From an uncultured Pseudomonadota bacterium (GTDB lineage Bacteria > Myxococcota_A > UBA796 > GCA-2862545), in assembly GCA_903861005.1 (NCBI GenBank), contig CAIOSP010000022.1, positions 1 to 36,767 of the forward strand: a DNA stretch of 36,767 bases, given 5' to 3'. Under the pieces are notes generated by a model. The model worked only from the letters and a program-made list of their open reading frames with translations, made no database searches and had not been told where the DNA came from. The position numbers and the translations under genes were made by a program. Shown in pieces: positions 26,001 to 33,894 of the stretch. The first letter of the stretch is position 1. Each line of letters opens with the position of its first letter.

Positions 26001-26473
26001 AGCGACTCCTGGACGCGCGGCATGTCGGGCGAGTCGTGAATGGGCATGTCGAGCTTGTCGTCGAGGTAGGCGACGGTCTTGTACTCGCCCATGTGGCGCA
26101 GGACGCTCGGGTGCGAGAGGTACATCATCTGGAGCGTGGCGCGCAGCGCGTCTCCGAGGCCGCGGAGCGCGAAGATGCGGCCCTCACGCCAGGACGTGAT
26201 CAGCGCGGCGCGGGCCTGGGGCGTGCGTCGCGAGAAGCGCCCCGACCACGGCGCCAGCGCCAGCGGCAGCAGCTCGATCCCGAAGAAGAGCAGCGGCAGC
26301 AGGAAGCGGTGGCTGGGCGGCAGCGAGCGGATGTAGGCGAGGTGCCGCGCGACCAGATCGGTGGTCACGCCGTCCGGCGCGCCGCCCGGGTCTGGGGGGT
26401 ACAGGCCCTCCACCGCAGCGCGAAGGCCGGTGTGCCAGACGTTCTCGATCCAGATGCTGAAGGGCCAGGGCAT
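25997..26473 (-). CDS. small partner subunit of GMC oxidoreductase (system 1)
   Basis: 158 residues, no signal peptide; one hydrophobic segment (RFLLPLLFFGIELLPLALAP). The core LPPSHRFLLPLLFFGIELLP, RFSRRTPQARAALITSWREG and LQMMYLSHPSVLRHMGEY lines up with the Tat-exported small protein before the second GMC gene, so both belong to one family, resembling gluconate 2-dehydrogenase subunit 3. Such subunits accompany a flavoprotein and help maturation or membrane delivery. ATG 26473 directly follows a palindrome (26474-26495). The GTGA overlap puts it first in a two-gene operon with the GMC enzyme. Confidence 0.85.
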   Translation of the reverse strand: MPWPFSIWIENVWHTGLRAAVEGLYPPDPGGAPDGVTTDLVARHLAYIRSLPPSHRFLLPLLFFGIELLPLALAPWSGRFSRRTPQARAALITSWREGRIFALRGLGDALRATLQMMYLSHPSVLRHMGEYKTVAYLDDKLDMPIHDSPDMPRVQESL

Positions 26474-26495
26474 ATTCTGTCCAACGGGTCAGAAT
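26474..26495. promoter_or_regulatory. TetR-type palindromic operator before the GMC-1 operon
   Basis: ATTCTGTCC-aacg-GGTCAGAAT is an inverted repeat with eight of nine arm positions paired, immediately before the ATG of the minus-strand gene. On that strand TACACA (26495-26500) could be the -10, which would place the transcription start inside the palindrome. Length and arm spacing fit TetR-family operators. No regulator gene is adjacent in the window. Confidence 0.5.
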
Positions 26496-26624
26496 GTGTA
26501 GCACGCCGATGGGGGGCGAGTCTCCCACGAATCGTCGTGCTGCACCTGCCTCAGGCTGTGCGCGCGCCGCGGCGTTAGCGGAGCGCGGTCATCGCGGATC
26601 GGCCCGCGGACTTGGGGAGGTCAG

Positions 26625-28145
26625 GTGGCGGTTCGCAAGCTGGAGTGGGCGCTCGGGATCGTGTTGGCGGTCGGGGGCTGCAAGCCCGCCAAGGACGCCC
26701 CGACGGACACGGACGACGCCGAAGTGGTGGTCGACACCGACGTGGCCTCCACGGTGGAGTCCTTCTGTCTCCGCTTGAGCGCGGAGATCTGCGGCGGCCT
26801 GCAGGCGTGTGACTGTCGGTTCGACGTGCGGCCCTACACGGCCGACGCGTGCGTGGCGACGCGCGCCCAGGAGTGCGAGACCTTCCTGGCCACCGCGCTG
26901 CAGGCCGACCTCGACGCGGGTCGAGTGACGCTGGATTCGGACCGCGTCAACCGCTGCGTGGAGGGCGTCCGGGCCATGGCGGACAGGTGCTCGGTGACAT
27001 GGACGGGCGGGCTCCCGGAGGTGTGCGCGTTGACGTTCACGGATGCCGCGGAGCTCTCGGCGCGGTGCGTCGCCCAGGGCGACGGGGCGGCGTTCTGCGC
27101 GGGCGGCGCGGGCCTCTGCACGTACTCTGAGCGTGAGCAGGCGGCGGTGTGTGTGGCGCTCCCGCTCCAAGACGAGGCCTGCCCGCAGGGTGTCTGCGCC
27201 GAGGACTTCCGCTGCGCCCAGGGCCGCGGCGTGTGTGTGGCGCCGGGTGGACAGGACCACCCCTGCTCGGAGAGCGCCGACTGCGGGGATGGCTTGGTCT
27301 GCGGCACCGGCCGGACGTGCGGAGCGCCGATCCCGGTCGGCGGACGCTGTGACGCCACGCCGCAGTGCGAGGAGGGGCTGTCCTGCGACGACGGCACCTG
27401 CGCGGCCTCGGTCCCGCTCGACGGCGGCTGCTACGGTCCGGTCGAGTGTGGCGCCGCGCGGTCTTGCGGGCGCGCGCCGGAGTCGCGGACCTGCGGCGCG
27501 CCGGACGGCTTCGGCCAGGAGTGTCGTGACGGCACCTGCGGCGACAGCCTGGCGTGCGCGTCGGCCACGCAGACCTGCGTGACGCTGCCCGGCGCCGACG
27601 AGACCTGCCTGGACGGGTTCGCGTGCGGCGACGGCCTGACCTGCGCCGACGGGCTCGGCGTGTGCGCGGTGCTCCCGGGCCTGGGCGACACCTGCGCGTC
27701 GGGGAGCCGCTTCTGCGACGACGGCCTCGGCTGCGACTTCAACACGAACACTTGTCAGGCTGGCCCGGGCGAGGGCGAAGACTGCCTGCTCAACCCGCCG
27801 GACTACGTGTGCGCGGAGGGCCTGGGCTGCGACTTCGGCACGATGGGCAGCGTGTGCGTGTCAATCGGCGGCGCGGGGAGCGTCTGCAACACCGATCGCA
27901 CCTGCGCGTCCGACACCTTCTGCGACTTCACCACGCTGCTGTGTACCGACCGGTACGCGGACGGCGCGCCGTGCGCTCAGGGCGGCGAGTGCGCGGTCGG
28001 CTCCAGCTGCTCGCCGCAGCCTGAGGGCTACGTGTGCACGCCGATCCCCGCGCGGGGCGAGGTGTGCGTGGACGCGTGCGACCAGGGCAGCGTGTGCAAG
28101 GGCCCAGGCGGTCAGTGCGTGCAGACGTTCTGCGTCATCCCGTAA
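26625..28145 (+). CDS. Cys-rich repeat lipoprotein
   Basis: 506 residues from GTG 26625 (GGAGG five bases upstream). Lipobox AVGGC (Cys19), then an Asp/Thr-rich linker and a ~100-residue Cys-containing helical domain. Residues ~147-506 contain about twelve units of ~28 residues with four Cys each, such as CSESADCGDGLVCGTGRTC and CLDGFACGDGLTC, reminiscent of Dickkopf-type Cys-rich modules common in myxobacterial surface lipoproteins. The units should be disulfide-bonded knots forming an elongated surface rod. Function unknown. The 3' end overlaps the convergent HD gene by 11 bases. Confidence 0.88.
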   Translation: MAVRKLEWALGIVLAVGGCKPAKDAPTDTDDAEVVVDTDVASTVESFCLRLSAEICGGLQACDCRFDVRPYTADACVATRAQECETFLATALQADLDAGRVTLDSDRVNRCVEGVRAMADRCSVTWTGGLPEVCALTFTDAAELSARCVAQGDGAAFCAGGAGLCTYSEREQAAVCVALPLQDEACPQGVCAEDFRCAQGRGVCVAPGGQDHPCSESADCGDGLVCGTGRTCGAPIPVGGRCDATPQCEEGLSCDDGTCAASVPLDGGCYGPVECGAARSCGRAPESRTCGAPDGFGQECRDGTCGDSLACASATQTCVTLPGADETCLDGFACGDGLTCADGLGVCAVLPGLGDTCASGSRFCDDGLGCDFNTNTCQAGPGEGEDCLLNPPDYVCAEGLGCDFGTMGSVCVSIGGAGSVCNTDRTCASDTFCDFTTLLCTDRYADGAPCAQGGECAVGSSCSPQPEGYVCTPIPARGEVCVDACDQGSVCKGPGGQCVQTFCVIP

Positions 28146-28677
28146 GCGCGGCCAGCCGACGCTGCGCGCGCGCCAGCAGATCCACCAGCGCTGGGTCGGT
28201 GATCGCCGCGGCGGCGCTGGCCAGGAACTCGGGCATGCCCTGCTCGCCGCGCGCCGCGTAGGCGGTGGCCTGCAGCGCCATGTCGAGCCGGTCGAGCTGG
28301 CGGACGAAGCGCGCCTCGTCGTCGGCCTGGGCCTCGTAGGCGTGCCAGGCAGCCGCGACGTGACTGGGCAGGCTGGCGGTCATCGCGGCGATCGCGTCGG
28401 ACTCGCGGCGCGCCTTCTCGTGCGCGGGCACGCCGTCGTGTGGGGTCAGATCGCCCACGGTGGCCTCGGCCAGATCGTGCAGCACCGCGTAGGTCAGGGC
28501 GCGGGCGCGGTCCAGGTGCGCGGGCGCCAGCACGATCACCAGCCAGGCGACGCCCCAGCTGTGCGCGGCGACGGACTCGGGCCGGGGCACGCCCTTGCGA
28601 ACCCAGCCTGCGCGATCGACGTCCTTGAGCTGGAGCGCGGTGAGCAGCGCGTCCAGCGTCGGATCGTCAGCCGGCAT
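28135..28677 (-). CDS. HD domain hydrolase (YfbR/HDDC2-like)
   Basis: 180 residues. The motifs RPESVAAHSWGVAWL, YAVLHDLAEATVGD and QLDRLDMALQA give the H...HD...D metal ligands of the YfbR / HDDC2 group, whose characterised members are 5'-deoxynucleotidases; the substrate here is not proven. The start ATG 28677 lies 11 bases inside the ppx gene with GAGG six bases upstream, so it is translated with ppx and the helical-repeat protein. Its end overlaps the convergent Cys-rich lipoprotein gene. Confidence 0.9.
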   Translation of the reverse strand: MPADDPTLDALLTALQLKDVDRAGWVRKGVPRPESVAAHSWGVAWLVIVLAPAHLDRARALTYAVLHDLAEATVGDLTPHDGVPAHEKARRESDAIAAMTASLPSHVAAAWHAYEAQADDEARFVRQLDRLDMALQATAYAARGEQGMPEFLASAAAAITDPALVDLLARAQRRLAALTG

Positions 28678-30223
28678 CCCGCGCCTCGGCGAGGGCCGGT
28701 CGCACGCCGATGCGGATCTCGCGGCCCAGCGCGCGGGCGAGCAGCTCGGTGCGACGCTCGGCCTCCCAGCGCTCCAGATCGGCGCCCTCGGCGGTCAGCG
28801 CGTCGATCTGCACGCGCTTGCGACCGACCAGCACGGCGATGTCCGACACGGCCTGGCTGTGGGAGCGGTCGAACGCGTCGGCGACCTTGAGGATGCCGGC
28901 GAGCACGCGCACGCGATCCTGATCGACCTTGTTCAGCTGCGTCCAGTCCGGGTGCGAGAGCTTGGGCTGGCTGCGGCTGTGGTAGCGCACCACGTTGGAC
29001 AGGATGGCGATCTCGGGCGTGGTGAAGCCGGGCATGGGCACGTACTTGAGCAAGTACTGGCCGTGCTTGTGGTGGCTCTCGTCGGCGATGTGGTGGCCGA
29101 TGTCGTGCAGCATGGCGGCGGCGTGAAGCAGCCCGCGATCCGCGACCGGGAGCTGGTGCAGCGATGCGGTGGCGTCGAACAGCGTGTCGGCGAGCCGGGC
29201 GACGTGGCGGCCGTGCTCCTCGTCCGCGCCGAAGCGTCGGAGGATGAGGAGCACCGCGCGCTCGCGCGGGTCGGCGACGCTGCCTTCCAGGTCCAGCTCC
29301 GGGCGGTGGCGAAGCATCCAGTCCACGACCAGACCGTCCCGCAGGGAGCGCTCGGAGGTGGTGAGCTTGTCGACGTCGAAGGCGCGCAGGATCTCGCGGA
29401 CGATGACGGCGCCTGCGCCGATGGTGCGCTGACGGCGTGAGTCCAGGCCGGGCAGGGACGCGAACCCGTCTCCCAGGCGCATCCGCTCGATGAGCTTCTC
29501 GAGCTCCTTGCGGTGCAGCACCAGACCTTGGTCGTGCTCGGGCGGCACCAGGCCCGCTTGGAGCATGCACATGCGGGCGAGGGTTCGAACCGTGCCGCTG
29601 GTGCCGACGATCCCGCCGACGTCCGACGGGCGCACGCGGCGCAGCAGCGGCTCGAGGTCGCGGCGGATGCTGCGACGGAGCGCGCGGGAGGCGTCCTCGT
29701 CGGCGGTGGCGCCGAGCGGGTGGGTCTCGGCGGCGCGGATGTGACCGAGCGGCAGCGACTGGATGTGCCGGGCGTCCACGCCGTCGCACAGGACGAACTC
29801 GGTGGAGCCGCCGCCGACGTCGAACAGCAGCACGGGGCCGCGTCGGAAGTCGAGCTCACCGCGCGCGCCGAGCCAGATCAGGCGGCCTTCCTCGTGACCG
29901 GAGATCACGCGGACGTGGATGCCGGTGGCGAGCTTGACCGCGTCGCAGAACTTGGCGCCGTTGGTCGCCTCGCGCACGGCGGAGGTGGCGGCCGCGTGGA
30001 TGTCGACCACGCCGAGCGAGTCGGCGACCTGCTTGAACGACTTCATCGCCTCGACGCCGCGGGTGAACGCGTCCGGCGCGATACGGTGCTGGGCGATGCC
30101 GCCGGAGCCGAGCATCACCTGCACGCGGGCGCGCTCGATCGTCGTGAGGCGGCCGTTCGGGTCGACCTCGGCGACGAGCAGGTGGAACGAGTTGGTCCCA
30201 CAGTCGATGGCCGCGACCCTCAT
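28667..30223 (-). CDS. ppx: Ppx/GppA exopolyphosphatase/pppGpp phosphohydrolase
   Basis: 518 residues, the full-length form. The ASKHA-fold phosphatase part has VAAIDCGTNSFHLLVAEV, IHAAATSAVREATNGAKF, EEGRLIWLGARG, LLFDVGGGSTEFVL and GIVGTSGTVRTLARM. The C-terminal HD-like domain has LHAAAMLHDIGHHIADESHH and PDWTQLNKVDQDRVRVLAGI. Family members degrade polyphosphate and/or pppGpp; sequence alone does not separate the two. ATG 30223 overlaps the preceding stop by four bases (ATGA); a longer open frame to 30409 lies inside the upstream gene. Confidence 0.94.
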   Translation of the reverse strand: MRVAAIDCGTNSFHLLVAEVDPNGRLTTIERARVQVMLGSGGIAQHRIAPDAFTRGVEAMKSFKQVADSLGVVDIHAAATSAVREATNGAKFCDAVKLATGIHVRVISGHEEGRLIWLGARGELDFRRGPVLLFDVGGGSTEFVLCDGVDARHIQSLPLGHIRAAETHPLGATADEDASRALRRSIRRDLEPLLRRVRPSDVGGIVGTSGTVRTLARMCMLQAGLVPPEHDQGLVLHRKELEKLIERMRLGDGFASLPGLDSRRQRTIGAGAVIVREILRAFDVDKLTTSERSLRDGLVVDWMLRHRPELDLEGSVADPRERAVLLILRRFGADEEHGRHVARLADTLFDATASLHQLPVADRGLLHAAAMLHDIGHHIADESHHKHGQYLLKYVPMPGFTTPEIAILSNVVRYHSRSQPKLSHPDWTQLNKVDQDRVRVLAGILKVADAFDRSHSQAVSDIAVLVGRKRVQIDALTAEGADLERWEAERRTELLARALGREIRIGVRPALAEARDAG

Positions 30224-30921
30224 GCGGGCTCCGCGTGGGGGCCAGCGTGCTTGGGCATCAGGACTCCGGCCAGGTCGGCCGCGCGGGCGATGGTGGAGAT
30301 CAAGTTGAACTCGCCCGCCTCCTCCGCGCGACGGTGCGCGCCGACCAAGTGGTCGACGGCGTGCGCCGGATCCAGCCGCGCGAGCGCCAGACCGGCCAGC
30401 ACGGACCACTGCGGGCTGCCGTGCGCGTCCGCGAGCGCTTGCGCTTCGGCGGCGAGCGGGGCGCCCTGCTCGAGCTCGCCCAGGTCCGCGTAGGCGGTGG
30501 CCTTCTTCACGAGCTTCTCAGCGCGGACGAGCGGATCGGTCACGCCCTTGAGCAGGTCGGCGAGGGGGGCTTCGGCCACGGCGCGCTGCTCGACCAGCCG
30601 CTGGGCGTGCTCGGCGTCGCGCGCGATGGCGGTGACGATCTGGTCTTGTAGGGTGCGGACCTCCTCCAGGCCCGCGCGGTCGCCGAGCTTGCGGAGGATG
30701 CGGAGCACGTCGCGACAGACCTTGTCGGCCACGTCGCGGGACCCGGACTCCAGCGCGGCCTGCGCGTAGAGCGAGCCCACCCGCGCGCGGATGTCGGCCA
30801 AGTCCGTGGCGGCGGCCAGATCGGCGTCCTCCCAGACCACGCTCAGCGAAACGCAGGCGTCCGCCGGACGCCCGGAGCGCAGCGCGAGCAGCCCTTCAGC
30901 GATGCGTTCGTGGAGATCCAT
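30220..30921 (-). CDS. alpha-helical repeat (TPR-like) protein, unknown function
   Basis: 233 residues, almost entirely helical, with TPR-like stretches (ARVGSLYAQAALESGSRDVA, EKLVKKATAYADLGELEQGA, WSVLAGLALARLDPAHAVDH). No signal peptide or membrane segment, so probably cytoplasmic. First gene of the operon with ppx and the HD hydrolase (ATGA overlap with ppx), suggesting an adaptor in polyphosphate or (p)ppGpp metabolism; this is inference from position only. Divergent from the second GMC operon. Confidence 0.8.
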   Translation of the reverse strand: MDLHERIAEGLLALRSGRPADACVSLSVVWEDADLAAATDLADIRARVGSLYAQAALESGSRDVADKVCRDVLRILRKLGDRAGLEEVRTLQDQIVTAIARDAEHAQRLVEQRAVAEAPLADLLKGVTDPLVRAEKLVKKATAYADLGELEQGAPLAAEAQALADAHGSPQWSVLAGLALARLDPAHAVDHLVGAHRRAEEAGEFNLISTIARAADLAGVLMPKHAGPHAEPA

Positions 30922-31004
30922 TCAGGGCTCGCGACGTGGTGGCAGCGGGTAACTCGGCGTGCGACGATCGCAAAAAACGACTCGCGGGTCGGTTTGGGGC
31001 GGGG

Positions 31005-31010
31005 TAGGCT
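31005..31010 (+). promoter_or_regulatory. possible -10 of the GMC-2 operon
   Basis: TAGGCT lies 22 bases before ATG 31033, and an A6 run at 30972-30977 stands out in this GC-rich divergent region. No clear -35 is visible, so this is weak. Confidence 0.22.
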
Positions 31011-31032
31011 TTTGGCACATGGGAAGGTCGCG

Positions 31033-31539
31033 ATGGAGACGCGTCTGATCAGCCGTCGGGCGCTGATTCGAGGCGGGCTGGCGGTGGGGGCGGCGCTTGG
31101 CGTGGCCGCCACCGTCCGCCTGCCGCCGGTGGCGTCCGGCTACACCACGTTCTCCTGGCGCGAGATCGAGATCCTCGGCGCCATCGCCGACGCGATGTTC
31201 CCGGCCGGGCCGGTGCTGATCTCCGGTCGTGACGCGGGCGTGGTCGAGGAGGTCGACCGGATCATCGGGACGGGCTTCCCGCCCATGCACGCCATGGGCT
31301 TTCGCTACCTGCTGCGCACGCTGGAGTGGGGGACGGTCGCCACGTTCGGCACGTCGTTCTCTCGGCTGTCGGTGGAGGACGCGCGCGCCGTGCTCGACAG
31401 CTGGGGAGACCCGGGCCTGCTGCCGCGGCGCATCGCGTCCGACGTGCTGCGGACCGTGTTCGGGATGGCCTACTTCGCCAACCGCGAGGTGCAGCGCGCC
31501 ATGGAGTGGCGGTCGCTGTGCGGGTCGGGGGCGGCGTGA
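31033..31539 (+). CDS. Tat-exported small partner subunit of GMC oxidoreductase (system 2)
   Basis: 168 residues. The N-terminus carries a twin-arginine signal (SRRALIRGG followed by LAVGAALGVAATV). The remainder (ILGAIADAMFPAGP, FPPMHAMGFRYLLRTLEWG, SFSRLSVEDARAVLDSWGD, LRTVFGMAYFANREVQRAME) resembles gluconate 2-dehydrogenase subunit 3 and aligns with the system 1 small subunit. Since the GMC partner has no signal of its own, the two may be exported together through this Tat signal, as known for some flavoprotein dehydrogenases; that is inference. AAGG precedes the ATG by five bases. GTGA overlap with the GMC gene. Confidence 0.88.
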   Translation: METRLISRRALIRGGLAVGAALGVAATVRLPPVASGYTTFSWREIEILGAIADAMFPAGPVLISGRDAGVVEEVDRIIGTGFPPMHAMGFRYLLRTLEWGTVATFGTSFSRLSVEDARAVLDSWGDPGLLPRRIASDVLRTVFGMAYFANREVQRAMEWRSLCGSGAA

Positions 31540-33068
31540 GCGCGCTGTTTACCCCGGGGCGTCATCGCTCGGCTGAGGTCACCGGGGACCACCTGGAGAT
31601 CGACGCCGACGTGGCGATCCTGGGCGCGGGCGCGGGCGGCTGCGCGGCGGCGGCGGCGCTGGCGGAGAGCGGGGTTCGCGTCGCCGTGCTGGAGGAGGGC
31701 CAGTTCTGGAACCCGGCGCAGTTCCGGCAGTCCTCGTCGTGGGCGCTGCGCAACCTGTACCAGGAGCGCGGCACCCGCTCGATGCGCGGCAACTCGGTGA
31801 TCCCCATCCCGGGCGGGCGCGGCGTGGGCGGCAGCACGCTGGTGAACTCGGCCATCTGCTTTCGCTGTCCGGACCCCATCCTGGACCGATGGCACGACGA
31901 GTTCGGCTGCACCACGGTCACCAAGGAGCGCTTCCACCCGTACTTCGACCGCATCTGGGAGACGCTGGGCGTCACCACGCAGAGCGCTGAGATCCAGCGG
32001 CTGAACAACACCACCTTCAAGAAGGGCGCTGAGGCGCTGGGCCTCAAAGGTCACTTCCTGGCGCGCAGTGCGCCGGGGTGCGTGGGCTGCGGGATCTGCC
32101 AGTACGGCTGCCCGTCCGGCGGCAAGTCGAGCGTGGATCGCACCTTCCTGGTCGAGGCGCTGAGCCACGGGAACGTGGCGGTCTACGCCGACTGCATGAT
32201 GACCGGGGTGGAGAAGTCCGGAGATCGGATCCTAGCGGTGACCGGCGATCTGCTCGACGCGGAGAGCCAGGCGCCGCGCGGCACGGCGCGGGTACGGGCC
32301 GACGCGTTCATCGTCAGCTCCGGCCCGATCATGTCGCCGTCCTTCCTGCTGCGGAACCACCTGTCGGACCCGGCGCACTGCGGTCAGCACCTGTGCGTGC
32401 ACCCGGGGCTCGCGGGGATGGGGCGTATGCCGTTCGAGATCCGGCCCTGGCATGGCGTCACGCAGGGCTACTACGTGGACTGCTGGGACAAGGGCTACCT
32501 GCTCCAGACCTTCTCGGTCACGCCGGACCAGTACTACGGGCTCATGTCGACCAAGACCGGGGCCGAGTCCATGGAGTGGATGGCCAACCTCAAGTACATC
32601 TGCAGCGCGGGCCCGCTGGTGCACGACGAGGACAGCGTCGGGCACGTCACCTGGACGCCGTTTGGGCCCGACATCAGCTACTTCATGGGCGACGGCGACA
32701 AGCGCAAGCTCATCGATGGGCTGCGCATGACTGGTCACGTGATGTTCGCCGCGGGCGCCGAGCGCTTCATGCCGGCCGTGGTCCAGGGCCCGATCGTCCT
32801 CAAGGCGGGCGACATCGACGCGGCGCTGCCGCACAGCCTGCCGGCCAGCCACCTGCACGCCTACGCGTCGCACCCCATGGGCACCTGCCGCATGGGCAAT
32901 GACGCCGCCACGTCGGTGGTCGACCCGCACGGCAAGGTGTGGGGCTGGCAGAACCTGCGCGTGGCGGACGCCAGCGTGTTCCCGACGAGCCTGGGCGTGA
33001 ATCCGCAGGTCACCACCATGTCGATGGGCCTGATGATCGGGCACAGCTTGGCGGGGAAGATCCCGTAG
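31536..33068 (+). CDS. GMC family FAD oxidoreductase with four-Cys cluster motif (system 2)
   Basis: 510 residues. FAD-binding VAILGAGAGGCAAAAALAES, GGRGVGGSTLVNSAICFRCP, and C-terminal ASHPMGTCRMG and SLGVNPQVTTMSMG with the active-site His and Asn. Residues 182-192 read C-VG-C-GI-C-QYG-C-P, the spacing of a ferredoxin-type [4Fe-4S] site (CxxCxxCxxxCP), which also occurs in a subset of bacterial GMC proteins. It could pass electrons from FAD toward a respiratory carrier instead of oxygen (inference). GTG start overlaps the small-subunit stop. A strong hairpin follows the gene. Confidence 0.93.
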   Translation: MSALFTPGRHRSAEVTGDHLEIDADVAILGAGAGGCAAAAALAESGVRVAVLEEGQFWNPAQFRQSSSWALRNLYQERGTRSMRGNSVIPIPGGRGVGGSTLVNSAICFRCPDPILDRWHDEFGCTTVTKERFHPYFDRIWETLGVTTQSAEIQRLNNTTFKKGAEALGLKGHFLARSAPGCVGCGICQYGCPSGGKSSVDRTFLVEALSHGNVAVYADCMMTGVEKSGDRILAVTGDLLDAESQAPRGTARVRADAFIVSSGPIMSPSFLLRNHLSDPAHCGQHLCVHPGLAGMGRMPFEIRPWHGVTQGYYVDCWDKGYLLQTFSVTPDQYYGLMSTKTGAESMEWMANLKYICSAGPLVHDEDSVGHVTWTPFGPDISYFMGDGDKRKLIDGLRMTGHVMFAAGAERFMPAVVQGPIVLKAGDIDAALPHSLPASHLHAYASHPMGTCRMGNDAATSVVDPHGKVWGWQNLRVADASVFPTSLGVNPQVTTMSMGLMIGHSLAGKIP

Positions 33069-33094
33069 GTTTCGACGCCGTGGGGCGAGGGCCG

Positions 33095-33122
33095 CGCGCG
33101 CCTCCGACCGTCGGGGCGCGCG
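33095..33122. terminator. GC-rich hairpin between convergent GMC-2 and cysC
   Basis: CGCGCGCC (33095-33102) pairs perfectly with GGCGCGCG (33115-33122), and inside the loop CCGA pairs with TCGG, giving a stem of about twelve pairs with one bulge. It sits between two converging stop codons (33068 and 33137). There is no T-tract, so intrinsic termination is plausible but not certain. Confidence 0.5.
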
Positions 33123-33136
33123 TCGGGCCGGCGAAC

Positions 33137-33745
33137 CTACTTGATGAAGCCGTGGGCGCGGAGGTGGGCGAGGACCTGCTCGGCGGACTCGTCGACGGTC
33201 TTGCCTTCCGTGTTCACGATCAGCTCAGCGGCCTCGGGGGCCTCGTACGGGTCCGAGATGCCCGTGAACTCCTTGATCTCGCCGGCGCGTGCCTTCTTGT
33301 AGAGGCCCTTCGGGTCGCGGGCCTCGCAGGCCTCGAGCGACGTGGCGACGAACGCCTCAATGAAGCGGCCGGCCGGGAGGAGGGCGCGCGCGGCGTCGCG
33401 GTCGGCGCGGTACGGCGAGATGAAGGCCGTCAGGACGATGGCGCCCGAGTCCGCGAAGAGCTCGGCGACGCAGCCGACGCGGCGGATGTTCTCGGCGCGA
33501 TCCGTGGCGCTGAAGCCGAGGTCCTTGTTGAGCTTGAAACGGAGGTTGTCGCCGTCGAGAACGTACGTGTAGACGTCCTGCTCGAGCAGGAGCTGCTCGA
33601 CGCGGCGGGCGATGGTGGACTTGCCGGAGGCGGAGAAGCCCGTCAGCCACACCACGCAGCCGCGCTGGCCGAGGATCGCCTCGCGCTCGTCGCGGGTGAC
33701 GTTGGCGCCATGGAAGTGGATGTTCTGCGACTTGGTCTCGGCCAT
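33137..33745 (-). CDS. cysC: adenylylsulfate (APS) kinase
   Basis: 202 residues, normal for a free-standing CysC. Phosphorylates APS to PAPS with ATP for sulfate assimilation or sulfation. P-loop GFSASGKST (36-44), DGDNLRFKLNKDLGFSATDR, ENIRRVGCVAELFADSGAIV, SPYRADRDAARALL, KGLYKKARAGEIKEFTGISD and PYEAPEAAELIVNT. The start at ATG 33745 fits the family length; the nearest GGAG is 9 bases upstream, rather far. No sulfate adenylyltransferase gene is in the window. Divergent from plsX. Confidence 0.95.
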   Translation of the reverse strand: MAETKSQNIHFHGANVTRDEREAILGQRGCVVWLTGFSASGKSTIARRVEQLLLEQDVYTYVLDGDNLRFKLNKDLGFSATDRAENIRRVGCVAELFADSGAIVLTAFISPYRADRDAARALLPAGRFIEAFVATSLEACEARDPKGLYKKARAGEIKEFTGISDPYEAPEAAELIVNTEGKTVDESAEQVLAHLRAHGFIK

Positions 33746-33866
33746 GGGGGTGATCTCCGCGCTGCGGGTCTTCCGCAACAGCCCGCGCGGGTATCCGATC
33801 GCGCGCGGCAAAGCCAAGACCGTTCGGTGAGATCGGGCGTGGTTCTACCTTTGTCGAAGGCGACGA

Positions 33867-33889
33867 AATAGGGGAGTCGAATAGGGGAG
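33867..33889 (+). promoter_or_regulatory. tandem AATAGGGGAG elements before plsX
   Basis: The ten bases AATAGGGGAG occur at 33867-33876 and again at 33880-33889, 13 bases apart; the second merges into the GGGGAGG ribosome binding site of plsX. The same ten bases occur before mbnP at 21232-21241. Possibly a duplicated promoter or ribosome-binding element. Confidence 0.3.
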
Positions 33890-33894
33890 GATCC

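Noticed and set aside
23715-26039. 774-codon plus-strand frame opposite the GMC-1 and lipoprotein genes
   Set aside because: Arg/Val/His-rich antisense shadow; the minus-strand genes have recognised domains and ribosome binding sites.
31013-31027. TGGCACA resembling a sigma-54 -24 element before the GMC-2 operon
   Set aside because: The -12 half is AAGG, not TTGC, so the essential GC is missing.
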